A DNA stretch of 64,000 nt from Streptomyces phaeoluteigriseus. Lineage in GTDB: Bacteria; Actinomycetota; Actinomycetes; Streptomycetales; Streptomycetaceae. The stretch spans positions 1 through 64,000 of the forward strand of contig NZ_MPOH02000003.1 of the NCBI RefSeq assembly GCF_001896135.2. The letters run 5' to 3'. Below are positions 1-8,784 of the stretch, one piece after another; within the stretch, counting starts at the first letter, position 1; every line of letters starts with the position of its first letter. The translations under genes and the position numbers were made by a program. The notes beneath the pieces are model-generated. The model ran no database searches and was not told the origin of the DNA. It saw only the letters and a program-made list of their open reading frames with translations.

Positions 1-179
1 GCCAGTCAGCAACGAATGCGAACGAATGTAGACCACCCCCGCGGGTGCGGGGAGCAGTCGACCCGTCCGACGAGGGATTCGCGAAGGCCGGGACCCTCCC
101 GACGCGTGCGGGGAGCAGTCCACGACGACGTACGCGCTCAGGTACGCCTTGGGACCATCCCCGCGGGCGCGGGGAGCAG

Positions 180-358
180 ACTGCGTCACCTGCAAGTTTC
201 TCCCAGGCGAGGCCCGTTTCTCAGCACTTTCACCGACTCCGGCATACCACTCAAAACACCCCAACCGGCAGGCGTCGATGGTGGCGATGCTGCCGGGCGG
301 CCCCACATCGCCCGTCGGTGACGGAGTGTCACCCCGGACCGGGGCGCCGACGAGTGGG
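180..358 (-). promoter_or_regulatory. CRISPR leader copy L1
   Basis: Leader core: cacctgcaagtttctccc, then tcagcactttcaccgactcc and ggcataccactcaaaac. It directly follows the perfect repeat at 151-179. The distal part (cgatgctgccgggcggcccc, then a tail with ggtgacggagtgtcacccc) is shared only with L4, so these two form a subfamily. Confidence 0.8.
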
Positions 359-642
359 CCTGCCCTCTCCGCGCGTGCGGGGAGCAGGGGGCGGCGGCCT
401 GGCGCAAGCGGTCGGCCTGCCCGAGTTGCCGGACCATCCCCGCGCATGCGGGGAGCAGACAGCCGTGTCCAGCACGCTTCGCTCGATCTCGGGACCATCC
501 CCGCGGGCGCGGGGAGCAGAACCTGGGGACGGCGGACCGGCGACAGGTGGCGGGGACCATCCCCGCGCGTGCGGGGAGCAGGGATGCCCTTGAGTTTGGC
601 CTGCTCCGCGAGCGGGACCATCCCCGCGGGCGCGGGGAGCAG

Positions 643-818
643 ACTTCCTCACCTGCGAGTTTCTCCCGAGCAGGACCCATTTTTCAGCACTTTCACCGAC
701 TCCGGCATACCACTCAAAACGCCCTAACTGGCGGGCGTCGATGGTGGCGATGCTGCCGGGCGGCCCCACAGCGCCCGAGCCGCGCCGGCGACGACCGGAA
801 CGGGCGCGACCGGGGTTC
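643..818 (-). promoter_or_regulatory. CRISPR leader copy L2
   Basis: Same leader core right after the repeat at 614-642. The distal part, cgatgctgccgggcggcccc followed by ggcgacgaccggaacgggcg, is shared with L3, L5 and L6. Confidence 0.8.
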
Positions 819-969
819 GGGACCATCCCCGCGCGTGCAGGGAGCATCTGGCCTCCCTGGCAGCCCTGTTCACGCCGCGGGGGCCATCCCCGCGTGCGCG
901 GGGAGCAGATCGTCAGGTTCATCGCCTTGTTCCCCGCCGAGGGGCCATCCCCGCGGGCGCGGGGAGCAG

Positions 970-1143
970 ACTGCATCACCTGCGAGCTTCTCCCGAGCGA
1001 GGCCCTTTTCTCAGCACTTTCACTGACTCCGGCATCTCACTCAAAACGCCCTAAACGGCAGGCTTCGTGGAGGCGATGCTGCCGGGCGGCCCCACAGCGC
1101 TCACGACGGCGACGCGACGACCGGAACGGGCGCGAGACAGGCG
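970..1143 (-). promoter_or_regulatory. CRISPR leader copy L3
   Basis: Leader core after the repeat at 941-969, with a few substitutions (ggcatctcactcaaaac). The distal part is of the L2 type. The next repeat to the right (1144) has lost its first bases. Confidence 0.8.
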
Positions 1144-1466
1144 AGGTCCCCGCGCGTGCGGGGAGCAGCAGACCCTGGACGCGCTCGCGGGTCCGGCCGA
1201 GAGGGACCATCCCCGCGTGTGCGGGGGGCAGTTGTCGGCGTACTCGTGGAAGTGCTCGGTCAAGTAAGGAGGGACGGACTCTGTCGCTGGTCTTGTCACT
1301 CGTGGCAGCAGTCCCTGTGCCACCCGGGAGCGGTCCGACGCCGCCCCCTCCCGGTGGGGTCTGACCGCCCCGGGCCGAGCTCTCGCGCAAGACAGCACCC
1401 CGTCGGGGGCCCCGTTACGGGGCTCGTCCCGCATGGAGGAGGATACGGGCCGGGAGGGGATTTTGA

Positions 1467-2441
1467 ATGCGTTCAAAAATGCAGGAGCCGGTACAGCCAT
1501 CGGCGGGCGTGCGGGACCGGTTCGGCGCGGTGCTGACGGCTTCGATGTCGGTACTGTCCGTCGAGACGGTGATCGGGGCAATAGCGCTCTTCGTGTGGGG
1601 GCAGTCCCAGGAGAGCGCGGGCCTTGCCTACAACCCGTTGGGGATCATTCTCCTGATCCTGATGGCGCCGTTCCTCGTGGCGGCCGGAGCCGTTCTCGCC
1701 GCCCTGCTCTCAATCTGCGTGGTGATGCCGCTTCTGGTCACCGCTGGTTGGTGCGGCCGCCGGTTCTGCGGGCGCGAGACGTGGTGGTGGGTTCCGGCGC
1801 TGGCGGCCACCGGAAGTGCCCCATTGGCCCTGGCCACAGCAGTGTTCGTGAAGGCCAATGCCCTGGAAGGCCTCGGCGGATGGCTCACTGCGACAGCCGC
1901 GCTCACCGCCACGGCGCTGGTCGCCCGCCGACTGCTGCTCCCGGACCGCCCGCGACTGTCCGGGAGCGCAATGCTCGGGCGGGTGGCGATGTACGGAACA
2001 CTCGCTGTCACCGCCGTCGGCTCGCTCGCCGTGATCAGCCTGTACGCCGGAATCGGATACGAACCTCCGCAGCTGGGAGTCGAAGCGGCCGCCGGGACAT
2101 GGTCCGACGGAAAGGGCGGCACGCTCACCCTCATGCCGGACGGTACGGCCACGGCGACCCGCGTCGAGACGTTCGAGCTCGACGACTCCTTCGAAACCGT
2201 GATGCACGAGTGCACCGGCACCGGGACCTGGGAGTACGACCCCGGTGCAGGACCCTGGTCACAGGAGGTGATTATCTCCGTCGACGACTGCCGCATGGAC
2301 ACCTGGGAGGTGCTCGGAACTTCCGAGCACCCCAAGCTGTTCGTCTACATCGGCGACCCCGACAGCTGGGACCTCTACACCCTGCAACGCCACCACCAGG
2401 CCCTACCTCCCAGATCCCGCCAGGGCGAGCCTGTGTCCTGA
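1467..2441 (+). CDS. Predicted integral membrane protein with C-terminal extracytoplasmic domain
   Basis: A 324-residue protein that I do not recognise. Residues ~20-200 hold about five or six hydrophobic segments (around 25-47, 54-80, 80-97, 106-128, 137-155 and 172-197). A polar C-terminal domain of ~120 residues follows, rich in D, T and G, with two cysteines that could pair outside the cell. ATG 1467 is preceded at a suitable distance by gggagggg (1452-1459). The second ATG five codons in is less well placed. The gene lies alone between CRISPR blocks A and B, reads opposite to crRNA transcription, and has Streptomyces-like codon use, so it is probably expressed cargo. There is no sequence evidence for a CRISPR role. 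Confidence 0.75.
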   Translation: MRSKMQEPVQPSAGVRDRFGAVLTASMSVLSVETVIGAIALFVWGQSQESAGLAYNPLGIILLILMAPFLVAAGAVLAALLSICVVMPLLVTAGWCGRRFCGRETWWWVPALAATGSAPLALATAVFVKANALEGLGGWLTATAALTATALVARRLLLPDRPRLSGSAMLGRVAMYGTLAVTAVGSLAVISLYAGIGYEPPQLGVEAAAGTWSDGKGGTLTLMPDGTATATRVETFELDDSFETVMHECTGTGTWEYDPGAGPWSQEVIISVDDCRMDTWEVLGTSEHPKLFVYIGDPDSWDLYTLQRHHQALPPRSRQGEPVS

Positions 2442-2509
2442 CACCACCGACAGCGGGCGGCCTGCTCCCAAAGCGGGTGTGGTGGAGGTGACCGGTGGAA
2501 ACGGCTCGC

Positions 2510-2532
2510 TGAGCAGGTTCACTCGTACCCGG
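2510..2532 (+). repeat. Array-boundary motif beside block B
   Basis: tgagcaggttcactcgtacc matches about 18 of 22 positions of the inverted repeat that flanks the cyclodeaminase-like gene (8709-8730 and 9874-9895). It sits five bases left of the first repeat of block B, the boundary between array and cargo gene. Confidence 0.45.
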
Positions 2533-2750
2533 TTGGCGGGGCCATCCCCGCGCGTGTGGGGAGCAGATGGAACGAGGGCGGCCGCCGCTGGAATTCGCGG
2601 GACCATCCCCGCGCGTGCGGGGGAGCAGGCGTCCGGCGGATTCCAGTTTCGTGATCTCCAGGGACCATCCCCGCGGGCGCGGGGAGCAGGCCGCAACCAA
2701 ACTCCGTACCGCCTACCAGGCGGGACCATCCCCGCGGGCGCGGGGAGCAG

Positions 2751-2978
2751 ACTGCGTCACCTGCAAGTTTCTCCCAGGCGAGTCCCGTTCCTCAGCACTT
2801 TCACCGACTCCGGCATACCACTACAAAAGTCCTAAAGCAGGCCTCGGTGGCAGCGATGCTGTCGGCCGGCCTCACATTGCCCGGTCCGCGGTGACGGGGT
2901 GTCACCGTGAATCCGGGGGCGTTGATGAGCGGGCCCGCGCCAGCGAGGAGGGCCCGGACCGTTGAGCCGTTCGGGTCC
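2751..2978 (-). promoter_or_regulatory. CRISPR leader copy L4
   Basis: Leader core after the repeat at 2722-2750. Its distal tail, including ggtgacggggtgtcaccg, matches L1 rather than the others, and it is the longest copy (~228 bp before the next repeat). Confidence 0.8.
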
Positions 2979-3620
2979 GGAACCACCCCCGCAGGCGCGG
3001 GGAGCAGCGGGGGTTCTGGCCGGCGCCTTCAACATCTTCGGGGCCATCCCCGCGCATGCGGGGAGCAGGGGACCAGCGTCCGCATGGTCGAGACGAAAAG
3101 GGGACCATCCCCGCGCGTGCGGGGAGCAGTCGACGCGGAACTCAAGCCCGGTGCGGGAGTCGGGACCATCCCCGCGCGTACGGGGAGTAGGTGATGGTGC
3201 CGCCGCCGTACACCGCCTTGAAGGGCCCATCCCCGCGGGCGCAGGGAGCGGCGCCGGCAGGCCACGCAAGACGCCATGCGCCGTGGATCATCCCCGGTCG
3301 CGCGGGGAGCAGACGTACACGTCGGCGTCGGTCCACAGTGAAGCGGGATCATCCTCGCGGGCGCCGGGAACGGAGTTTGAACGGTGCGGAGTTGAGAGGG
3401 AGCGGGGACCATCCCCGCGCGGGCGGGGAGCAAGCAGGCCTCGGGGGTGAGGTGGCTGCGGGCCCTGCCGGGACCATCCCCGCGCGTGCGGGGAGCAGAG
3501 GTTCAACCGCAAGGGCGCCAGCCAGATCAAGGGGCCATCCCCGCGGGCGCGGGGAGCAGGTGCGCGGCGGCGGTGTGCAGCCAACGGCGCTGGGGCCATC
3601 CCCGCGCGTGCAGGGAGCAG

Positions 3621-3821
3621 ACTTCCTCACCTGGGAGTTTCTCCCGAGCGGGGCCCGCTTTTCAGCACTTTCACCAACTCCGGCATACCACTCAAAACGC
3701 CCTAACTGGCAGGCGTCGATGGTGACGATGCTGCTGGGCGGCTCCGCAGTGGCCGCACCCGCGCCGGCGCCGCCGACCGGAACGGGTGCGAGAACAGGCG
3801 AAGTCCCCGCGTTGTGCCCGA
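3621..3821 (-). promoter_or_regulatory. CRISPR leader copy L5
   Basis: Leader core after the repeat at 3592-3620, distal part of the L2 type. The following repeat (3822) lacks two bases of its first stem arm. Confidence 0.8.
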
Positions 3822-4272
3822 TGAGACCATCCGCGGGCGCAGGGAGCAGCATGCTGTGACACGCATCGAGCCGATACAGCCGGGACCATTCCCGCGCGTG
3901 CGGGGAGCAGGCCTTGCTGATGGCGCCCGGGTCCCAATGGTCGGGACCATCCCTGCGGGCACGGGGAGCAGAGACCGGGTGGGTGGTGCTCGTGCCCGCG
4001 GGGGACCATCCCCGCGGGCACGAGAAGCAGGAGCTGCCGGTGCCGGGGACGACGCCGCCCTTGGGACCATCCCCGCGCGTGCGGGGAGCATACAGAGCTG
4101 AGCCTGACCCAGTTCCGGGCCACAGGACCATCCCCGCGGGCGCGGGGAGCAGCGCAAAGGCACGCGGTCCCTGCGCCGCGCCTGGGCCATCCCCGCGCGA
4201 GCGGGGAGCAGAGACCGGCGCCGAAGATCACGGCCTGTGTGAGGGGACCATCCCCGCGCGTGCGGGGAGCAG

Positions 4273-4448
4273 ACTGCGTCACCTGCAAGTTTCTCCCAAG
4301 CGAGGCCCTTTTCTCAGCACTTTCACCGACTCCGGCATACCACCCAAAGGCCCTAACTGGCAGGCGTCGATGGTGGCGATGCTGCCGGGCGGCCCCACAG
4401 CGCACGAGCCCGCGCCGGCGACGACCGGAACTGGCGCCACCGAGGTCC
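4273..4448 (-). promoter_or_regulatory. CRISPR leader copy L6
   Basis: Leader core after the consensus repeat at 4244-4272, with the L2-type distal part kept almost intact. One of the best preserved copies. Confidence 0.8.
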
Positions 4449-4903
4449 GGGACCATCCCCGCGCATGCGGGAGCAGGAGGGACTGGCGGCGGGGGGTTCT
4501 CTTGCGGGGGACCATCCCCGCGGGCGCGGGGAGCAGAGGGCTGCGGTGTGGGATGCGCCGCGGCTGCCGGGACCAACCCCGCGGGCGCGGGAGCAGATGC
4601 GGCTTCGGCCGGCGCCGAGGCGGGCCGCAGGGCCATCCCCGCGCGGGCGGGGAGTAGGTGATGGTGCCGCCGCCGTACACCGCCTCGAAGGGAACCATCC
4701 CCGCGCGTCCGGGGAGCAGTAGAAGCGCGCGTTCCCGTCGGTGTTCGCCTCGGGACCATCCCCGCGCGTGCGGGGAGCAAGTTTCAGGACGACGGAACGG
4801 TGCCGGCCAGGGCAGGACCATCCCCGCGGGCGCGGGGAGCAGTCGAGGAGGTAGCCGTGCGGGCAGGCCGCGTAGGGGCCATCCCCGCATGCGCGGGGAG
4901 CAG

Positions 4904-5084
4904 ACTGCATCACCTGCGAGTTCCTCCCGAGCGAGGCCCTTTTCTCAGCACTTTCAACGACTCCGGCATACCACTCAAAATGCCCAATTAGCGGGCGCCG
5001 GTGGGAATCGTGCGGGACCGGGGAGCAGCACCTGGCCGCCATCACCCAGTGCCGTCGCCGACAGGCCGCGAGTTGCAGAGCCTG
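4904..5084 (-). promoter_or_regulatory. CRISPR leader copy L7 (second subfamily)
   Basis: Leader core after the repeat at 4875-4903. The distal part differs from L1-L6: it carries ggggagcagcacctggccgc, which includes the last nine bases of a CRISPR repeat. It is shared with L8, L9 and L10. Confidence 0.8.
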
Positions 5085-5417
5085 GGGACCATCCCCGCGG
5101 GCACGGGGAGCAGGAGCGGTCCGTCTCCTCCTCGTCCACTGCCCAGGGACCATCCCCGCAGGCGCAGGGAGCAGGACTGGGTGGTGACGACCACCGGAAG
5201 GTCGTTGGGACCATCCCCGCGGGCGCGGGGGCAGTTCGGATTCGAGAAGTCGATGTAGCCGTCGTGGGGACCATCCCCGCTGGTGCGGGGAGCAGCCAAC
5301 GGGCTGGACGTACCGGGTGGATGAGGAGGGACCATCCCCGCGGGCGCGGGGAGCAGCCGTACTCCACCCAGCGGGCATAGTAGGAGCGGGGACCATCCCC
5401 GCGGGCGCGGGGAGCAG

Positions 5418-5570
5418 ACTGCGTCACCTGCAAGTTTCTCCCAGGCGGGGCTCGTTTCTCAGCACTTTCACCGACTCCGGCATACCACTCAAAACGCACC
5501 AACTAGCCGGCGCCGGTGGGGATGATGTTGCAACGGGGAGCAGCACCTGGCCGCCATCGCCCAGCCGGTG
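5418..5570 (-). promoter_or_regulatory. CRISPR leader copy L8 (second subfamily)
   Basis: Leader core after the consensus repeat at 5389-5417. The distal part has the half-repeat plus cacctggccgccatcgccc as in L7. Decayed repeats follow. Confidence 0.8.
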
Positions 5571-6003
5571 ACCCAGGACCTTCCCAGCGAGTGCGGGAAG
5601 TTGGTCGCTATGCCACCCGAATGAAGGCTGAAGGGCCATTCCCGCTGACGCGGGGATCTGCGCTTCACCACGGCAACAACCACGTGGTCGAAGGCGCCAT
5701 CCCGCGGGGAGCAGAGAGTGATGACGGCCCGTCCCGCCGGGTGCGGGATCATCCCCGCGCGTGCGGGGAGCAGTCGTACAGCGGCCCTGACTCCGACAAC
5801 TGGGAGGGACCATTCCCGTCGGTACGGGGAGCAGGTCTGAGCGACCTAGAGTTCGAAAATCGTCTGGGGACCATCCCTGCGTGTGAGGGGATGATCCCAC
5901 GGTGGGTCTCAAGGTGAAGTCCTCAGGCTGTGGTCGCGGCGGGCAACGGCCATATCAGTGCACGAGGTTGGCCTGTTTACATCATGCCCACTGACACAAG
6001 CAA

Positions 6004-6019
6004 GGGAACACGTGTTCGA
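6004..6019. promoter_or_regulatory. Candidate LexA (SOS) box upstream of the DUF5131 gene
   Basis: gggaacacgtgttcga contains a perfect 12-bp palindrome (6006-6017). It matches 14 of 16 positions of the LexA operator of actinobacteria and Bacillus (TCGAAC-RNNY-GTTCGA). It lies 142 bp upstream of the GTG at 6161 and is the only such site I noticed between genes here. That LexA binds it is inference. Confidence 0.55.
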
Positions 6020-6160
6020 TGTTGAGGGTAGTGAGTACGGTGTGGCCGTCGGATGGTTGGATGCCGGTATCCGGTGGTGTGGCGGGTCGTTGAATTCACA
6101 GCGGAACGCCGCTGTGCCGTCGGAGACAGGGCTCGGTTCGAGGGGATGGAGGGCCGGCCG

Positions 6161-6907
6161 GTGAGTGACCGCAGTGCGATCGAGTGGACCGAGGCGACAT
6201 GGAACCCGACCACGGGGTGCGACCGTGTCTCCGAGGGATGTGACAACTGCTATGCGTTGACGCTGGCGAAGCGGCTGAAAGCGATGGGATCGCCGAAATA
6301 CCAGGCCGACGGTGACCCGCGGACCTCCGGTCCTGGGTTCGGGCTGACGGTGCACCCGGACGCCCTGACCGTGCCGTACGGGTGGAAGAGCCCGCGCACC
6401 GTGTTCGTCAATTCGATGAGCGACCTGTTCCACGCGCGGGTGCCGCTCGACTATGTGCGCCGCGTCTTCGACGTGATCGCTGATACGCCGCAGCACACCT
6501 ACCAGGTGCTCACCAAGCGGGCCCGGCGGCTTCGACAGGTCGCCGACCGGCTGGAGTGGCCAGAGAACCTGTGGATGGGTGTTTCGGTGGAGAGCGCAAA
6601 GGAACTGCCGCGCGTCGACGACCTGCGGCAGGTGCCTGCGGCGGTGAAGTTTCTGTCGTGCGAGCCGCTGCTGGGGCCCTTGGACGGGCTGGAATTGGAG
6701 AGCATCGACTGGGTCATCGCCGGAGGCGAGTCCGGGCCTGGACATCGGCCGCTGGACGAAGCGTGGGTGACGCAGATCCGGGATACCTGCCAGGAGGCAG
6801 GCGTGGCGTTTTTCTTCAAGCAGTGGGGCGGCCGCTCGCCGAAGGCCGGCGGCCGCGAGCTGGAGGGCCGCACCTGGGATCAGATGCCGCTGCCCGCGGC
6901 AGTCTGA
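6161..6907 (+). CDS. DUF5131 / phage Gp37-Gp68 family protein with three-Cys motif
   Basis: A 248-residue protein. The N-terminus (SAIEWTEATWNPTTGC) and cysteines C20, C27 and C30 (C-x6-C-x2-C) are the hallmark of the Gp37/Gp68 (DUF5131) family, found in actinobacteriophages and bacterial accessory regions. The spacing recalls an Fe-S or zinc site, and a radical-SAM-like role has been suggested, but no reaction is established to my knowledge. A later stretch, FFFKQWGG, is also typical. I chose GTG 6161 because it starts MSDRSAIEW, the usual family start, with ggaggg ~10 bases upstream; the 36-codon extension to 6053 looks non-coding. It faces tcmP, its known partner family, across a shared terminator. 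A LexA-like box lies upstream. Both genes sit between CRISPR blocks B and C. Confidence 0.85.
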   Translation: MSDRSAIEWTEATWNPTTGCDRVSEGCDNCYALTLAKRLKAMGSPKYQADGDPRTSGPGFGLTVHPDALTVPYGWKSPRTVFVNSMSDLFHARVPLDYVRRVFDVIADTPQHTYQVLTKRARRLRQVADRLEWPENLWMGVSVESAKELPRVDDLRQVPAAVKFLSCEPLLGPLDGLELESIDWVIAGGESGPGHRPLDEAWVTQIRDTCQEAGVAFFFKQWGGRSPKAGGRELEGRTWDQMPLPAAV

Positions 6908-6920
6908 CCGGCTGCAACTG

Positions 6921-6956
6921 GTGATGTGCCGGGCAGTAGCCTGTCCGGCACATCAC
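6921..6956. terminator. Bidirectional hairpin terminator between the DUF5131 gene and tcmP
   Basis: A perfect 12-bp stem, gtgatgtgccgg (6921-6932) and ccggcacatcac (6945-6956), with a 12-base loop. It lies between the convergent genes, and the tcmP stop codon is inside the right arm. Symmetry and position suit both genes. Confidence 0.75.
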
Positions 6957-8137
6957 GCCGCGAGTCCCCTGGGATGGAGGGTGATCTCGCGGATTTTCCG
7001 CACTCCCACTCCGTTGCTGGGGGTCTTGCCCTGGTCGCAGAGGAGCCGTACTGCCTTGCGGACCACCGGCTCGGTCACCTGACCGTAGAAATTCCCGAAG
7101 ACTTCCAGGGTGTGGTCGACCAGTTTGGTCGGGCGGCGCGTGCGCAGCAGCAGTTTCTCCAGGTGGTCCGCGATCTCCAGTACCGCTCGGTTCTCGACCT
7201 CTTCGGGGTCCGGGCGCGAAGAGAAGAACGACAACTGCCCCTCCTTCTCCTCCTCCTCGCGCAGTTCGTGTGATTCCCACCATTCGTTGCGCGCTCGTGC
7301 GACGGTGTCGCCGAACACCCACAGGCCGTACTGACTGTGGGTGGCGAAGACCAGCCGGTAGACGGCGCGTTTGTGCGGTGCGTGCGAGACCGGTACCGAC
7401 TGCACGAACATGCCGGTACGCCGGGCCAGGCGGCGGGAGTACTCGGCTGCCACCGCCTCGATGGCGTCCTCTGCTGCACCATCCCGGGCGGAGGCAGCCG
7501 ACGCGTCGGCGAAGTACTCGCGCCACCACGTGCCGCCGCACACCTCGTCGAAACGCTGCAGCGACTTCTCGTTGCCCTTCGGGGACCGCACGTGCCCGCC
7601 CAGGCGCCACACGGCCATCATGCTGAAGTTCATCAGCAGCTCGGTCGCCGGCTTCTTCTGCGGACGCTGCCGGGCCAGCACGTCCACGAGCCGTTCCACG
7701 GGCAGAGCCAGCCCGCACGGGTCCAGGAACAGGAACAGCGGCTCGCGCACAGCTCGCTGGATCACACTGTCCAGAACCCCGTCGACCTCGCTGCGGTGGG
7801 CGTGCGCGAGCACCCCTCCCGCCCGGTAGTGCTCGACCACCTGCTGCAACCGCTCGAACGACTTCTGCTGCGCCTCGGTGAAGAAGCACTCCACGGTGAC
7901 GCCGTGCCGGGCGCGGAAGTGGGAGGCAACCCGCAGCGCGATCTCTGCCGACGCCGGCTCACCGTTCTCGTAGCGGCCCTCGCCGGCATAGCCGTCCAGA
8001 TAGACCACTCGTTTGTCGTGCGACTGACTTCCCGTCATGCCGCCGAACTGCGGCAAGTAACGTTTCAGCAACTCATGCTTGAACACGCTGGGCAACGCCT
8101 TGTCCGCCCAGTAATTCCCGCCCGTTCCGGTCGACAC
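6953..8137 (-). CDS. tcmP: Three-Cys-motif partner protein TcmP
   Basis: A 394-residue protein. Family features are the N-terminal WADKALPSVFKHELLKRYLP, then VYLDGYAGEGRYENGEPASAEIAL (around residues 46-68, a glycine-rich methyltransferase-like nucleotide-binding loop), LFLFLDPCGLALP (around 132-144) and TELLMNFSMMAVWR. This is the protein family encoded beside Gp37/Gp68 (DUF5131) genes. The fold resembles an S-adenosylmethionine-dependent methyltransferase, but no substrate is known. GTG 8137 follows a ggggggact stretch. Here the two partners are convergent rather than in one operon, so they may be separately regulated. The 185 bp between tcmP and block C show nothing I can name. Confidence 0.85.
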   Translation of the reverse strand: MSTGTGGNYWADKALPSVFKHELLKRYLPQFGGMTGSQSHDKRVVYLDGYAGEGRYENGEPASAEIALRVASHFRARHGVTVECFFTEAQQKSFERLQQVVEHYRAGGVLAHAHRSEVDGVLDSVIQRAVREPLFLFLDPCGLALPVERLVDVLARQRPQKKPATELLMNFSMMAVWRLGGHVRSPKGNEKSLQRFDEVCGGTWWREYFADASAASARDGAAEDAIEAVAAEYSRRLARRTGMFVQSVPVSHAPHKRAVYRLVFATHSQYGLWVFGDTVARARNEWWESHELREEEEKEGQLSFFSSRPDPEEVENRAVLEIADHLEKLLLRTRRPTKLVDHTLEVFGNFYGQVTEPVVRKAVRLLCDQGKTPSNGVGVRKIREITLHPRGLAA

Positions 8138-8322
8138 AGTCCCCCCACTCCGTCACGGCTCAATTGAGCGCCTGTAACGCATAGTCAGCCACCAGCCAGG
8201 GACCGGCAAGAGGCCCATTGCGCCACCCGCCCGTGTCGGAAACGGCTGTGCCGGTCCAGGGAGCGTGTGCCGACCCTCGGGCCCAGACGTATCCCATATG
8301 AGTGAGCTGGTCACGGACGAGA

Positions 8323-8663
8323 GGGACCACCCCCCCCCGCGCGTGCGGGGAGCAGACCCTGGACGCGCTCGCGGGTCCGGCCGCTCCGGGGCCATCCCCG
8401 CGTGCGCGGGGAGCAGATTGCGCCACCTGCGAGTCTCTCCGGAGCGAGGCCCACTTCTCGGCACTTTCACCGATTCCGGAATATCGCTCAAAACGTCCCA
8501 ACTGGCAGGTGCCGGTGGGGTGATGCGGGCAACGGGGATCAGCACCTGGCCGCATCACCCCGCCAGTGGCGCCGGGGCCATCCCCGCGCGTGCGGGGAGT
8601 AGGTGATGGTGCCGCCGCCGTACACCGCCTTGAAGGGACCATCCCCGCGGGCGCGGGGAGCAG
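8323..8663 (-). CRISPR. Type I-E CRISPR block C (four repeats, one leader)
   Basis: Repeats are at 8323, 8388, 8574 and 8635, with leader L9 between the second and third. The first repeat is swollen by a run of nine C (8331-8339). The spacer at ~8356-8387 nearly equals one in block A (~1169-1202). The spacer after the ggggagtag repeat at 8574 equals the one at 3191-3222 in block B. The last two repeats have lost their leader to the cyclodeaminase-like segment. Confidence 0.93.
8417..8573 (-). promoter_or_regulatory. CRISPR leader copy L9 (second subfamily)
   Basis: Diverged leader core (ggcactttcaccgattcc, then gctcaaaacgtcccaac) after the repeat at 8388. The distal part is of the L7 type, with ggggatcagcacctggccgc. 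Confidence 0.75.
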
Positions 8664-8708
8664 GGGCAACGGCGGCTCGGTGTCGGCCTACACGCGAATG
8701 TACTCAAC

Positions 8709-8730
8709 CGCGTACGGGTGAATGTGCTCA
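8709..8730 (-). repeat. Left inverted repeat flanking the cyclodeaminase-like segment
   Basis: Reads tgagcacattcacccgtac + gcg on the minus strand. It matches 20 of 22 bases of the opposite-facing copy at 9874-9895. Confidence 0.6.
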
Positions 8731-8784
8731 ACCGATGGACCGCGTTGCCGATCCTGCCGCCGTGATCGTGTGCTGGGAGTCGCA

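Larger units (their letters stand above)
30..1231 (-). CRISPR. Type I-E CRISPR block A (about 13 repeats, three leaders)
   Basis: Repeats on the plus strand start near 30, 89, 151, 359, 430, 491, 553, 614, 819, 880, 941, 1144 and 1203. Each runs gggaccatccccgcg + NGNGC + ggggagcag, about 29 bp, and spacers are about 32 bp. The reverse complement begins ctgctccccgcg and ends ggggatggtccc, the crRNA sense known for actinobacterial type I-E repeats, so transcription is on the minus strand. The near-perfect repeats at 151, 614 and 941 each abut a leader copy on their right. Repeats away from leaders drift (for example 89, 359, and 1144, which lacks its first bases). That supports the orientation, since leader-proximal repeats are normally the youngest. 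The block may continue left of base 1. Confidence 0.95.
2538..5894 (-). CRISPR. Type I-E CRISPR block B (about 43 repeats, five leaders)
   Basis: Repeats recur every ~61 bp from 2538 to 5867, interrupted only by leader copies at 2751, 3621, 4273, 4904 and 5418. Repeats per unit between leaders are 4, 11, 8, 8 and 6, then six leaderless repeats (5571-5867). Orientation is the same as block A. Repeats next to leaders (2722, 4244, 5389) match the consensus. The leaderless right end is badly decayed: 5571, 5631 and 5696 have lost bases or symmetry. Several repeats end ggggagtag instead of ggggagcag (3162, 4629), and both of those precede the same spacer. Confidence 0.95.

Noticed and set aside
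1433..2491. Overlapping 352- and 235-codon frames across the membrane-protein gene
   Set aside because: Shadow frames of 1467-2441. They lack hydrophobic or domain character, and the chosen frame has a ribosome site and membrane segments.
5958..6164. 68-codon plus-strand frame between block B and the DUF5131 gene
   Set aside because: No ribosome site or motif, and it overlaps the LexA-like box. More likely the regulatory region of the DUF5131 gene.
6816..7889. 357-codon minus-strand frame and 276-codon plus-strand frame over tcmP
   Set aside because: Arg/Gly/Ala-rich shadows of tcmP with no family motif.
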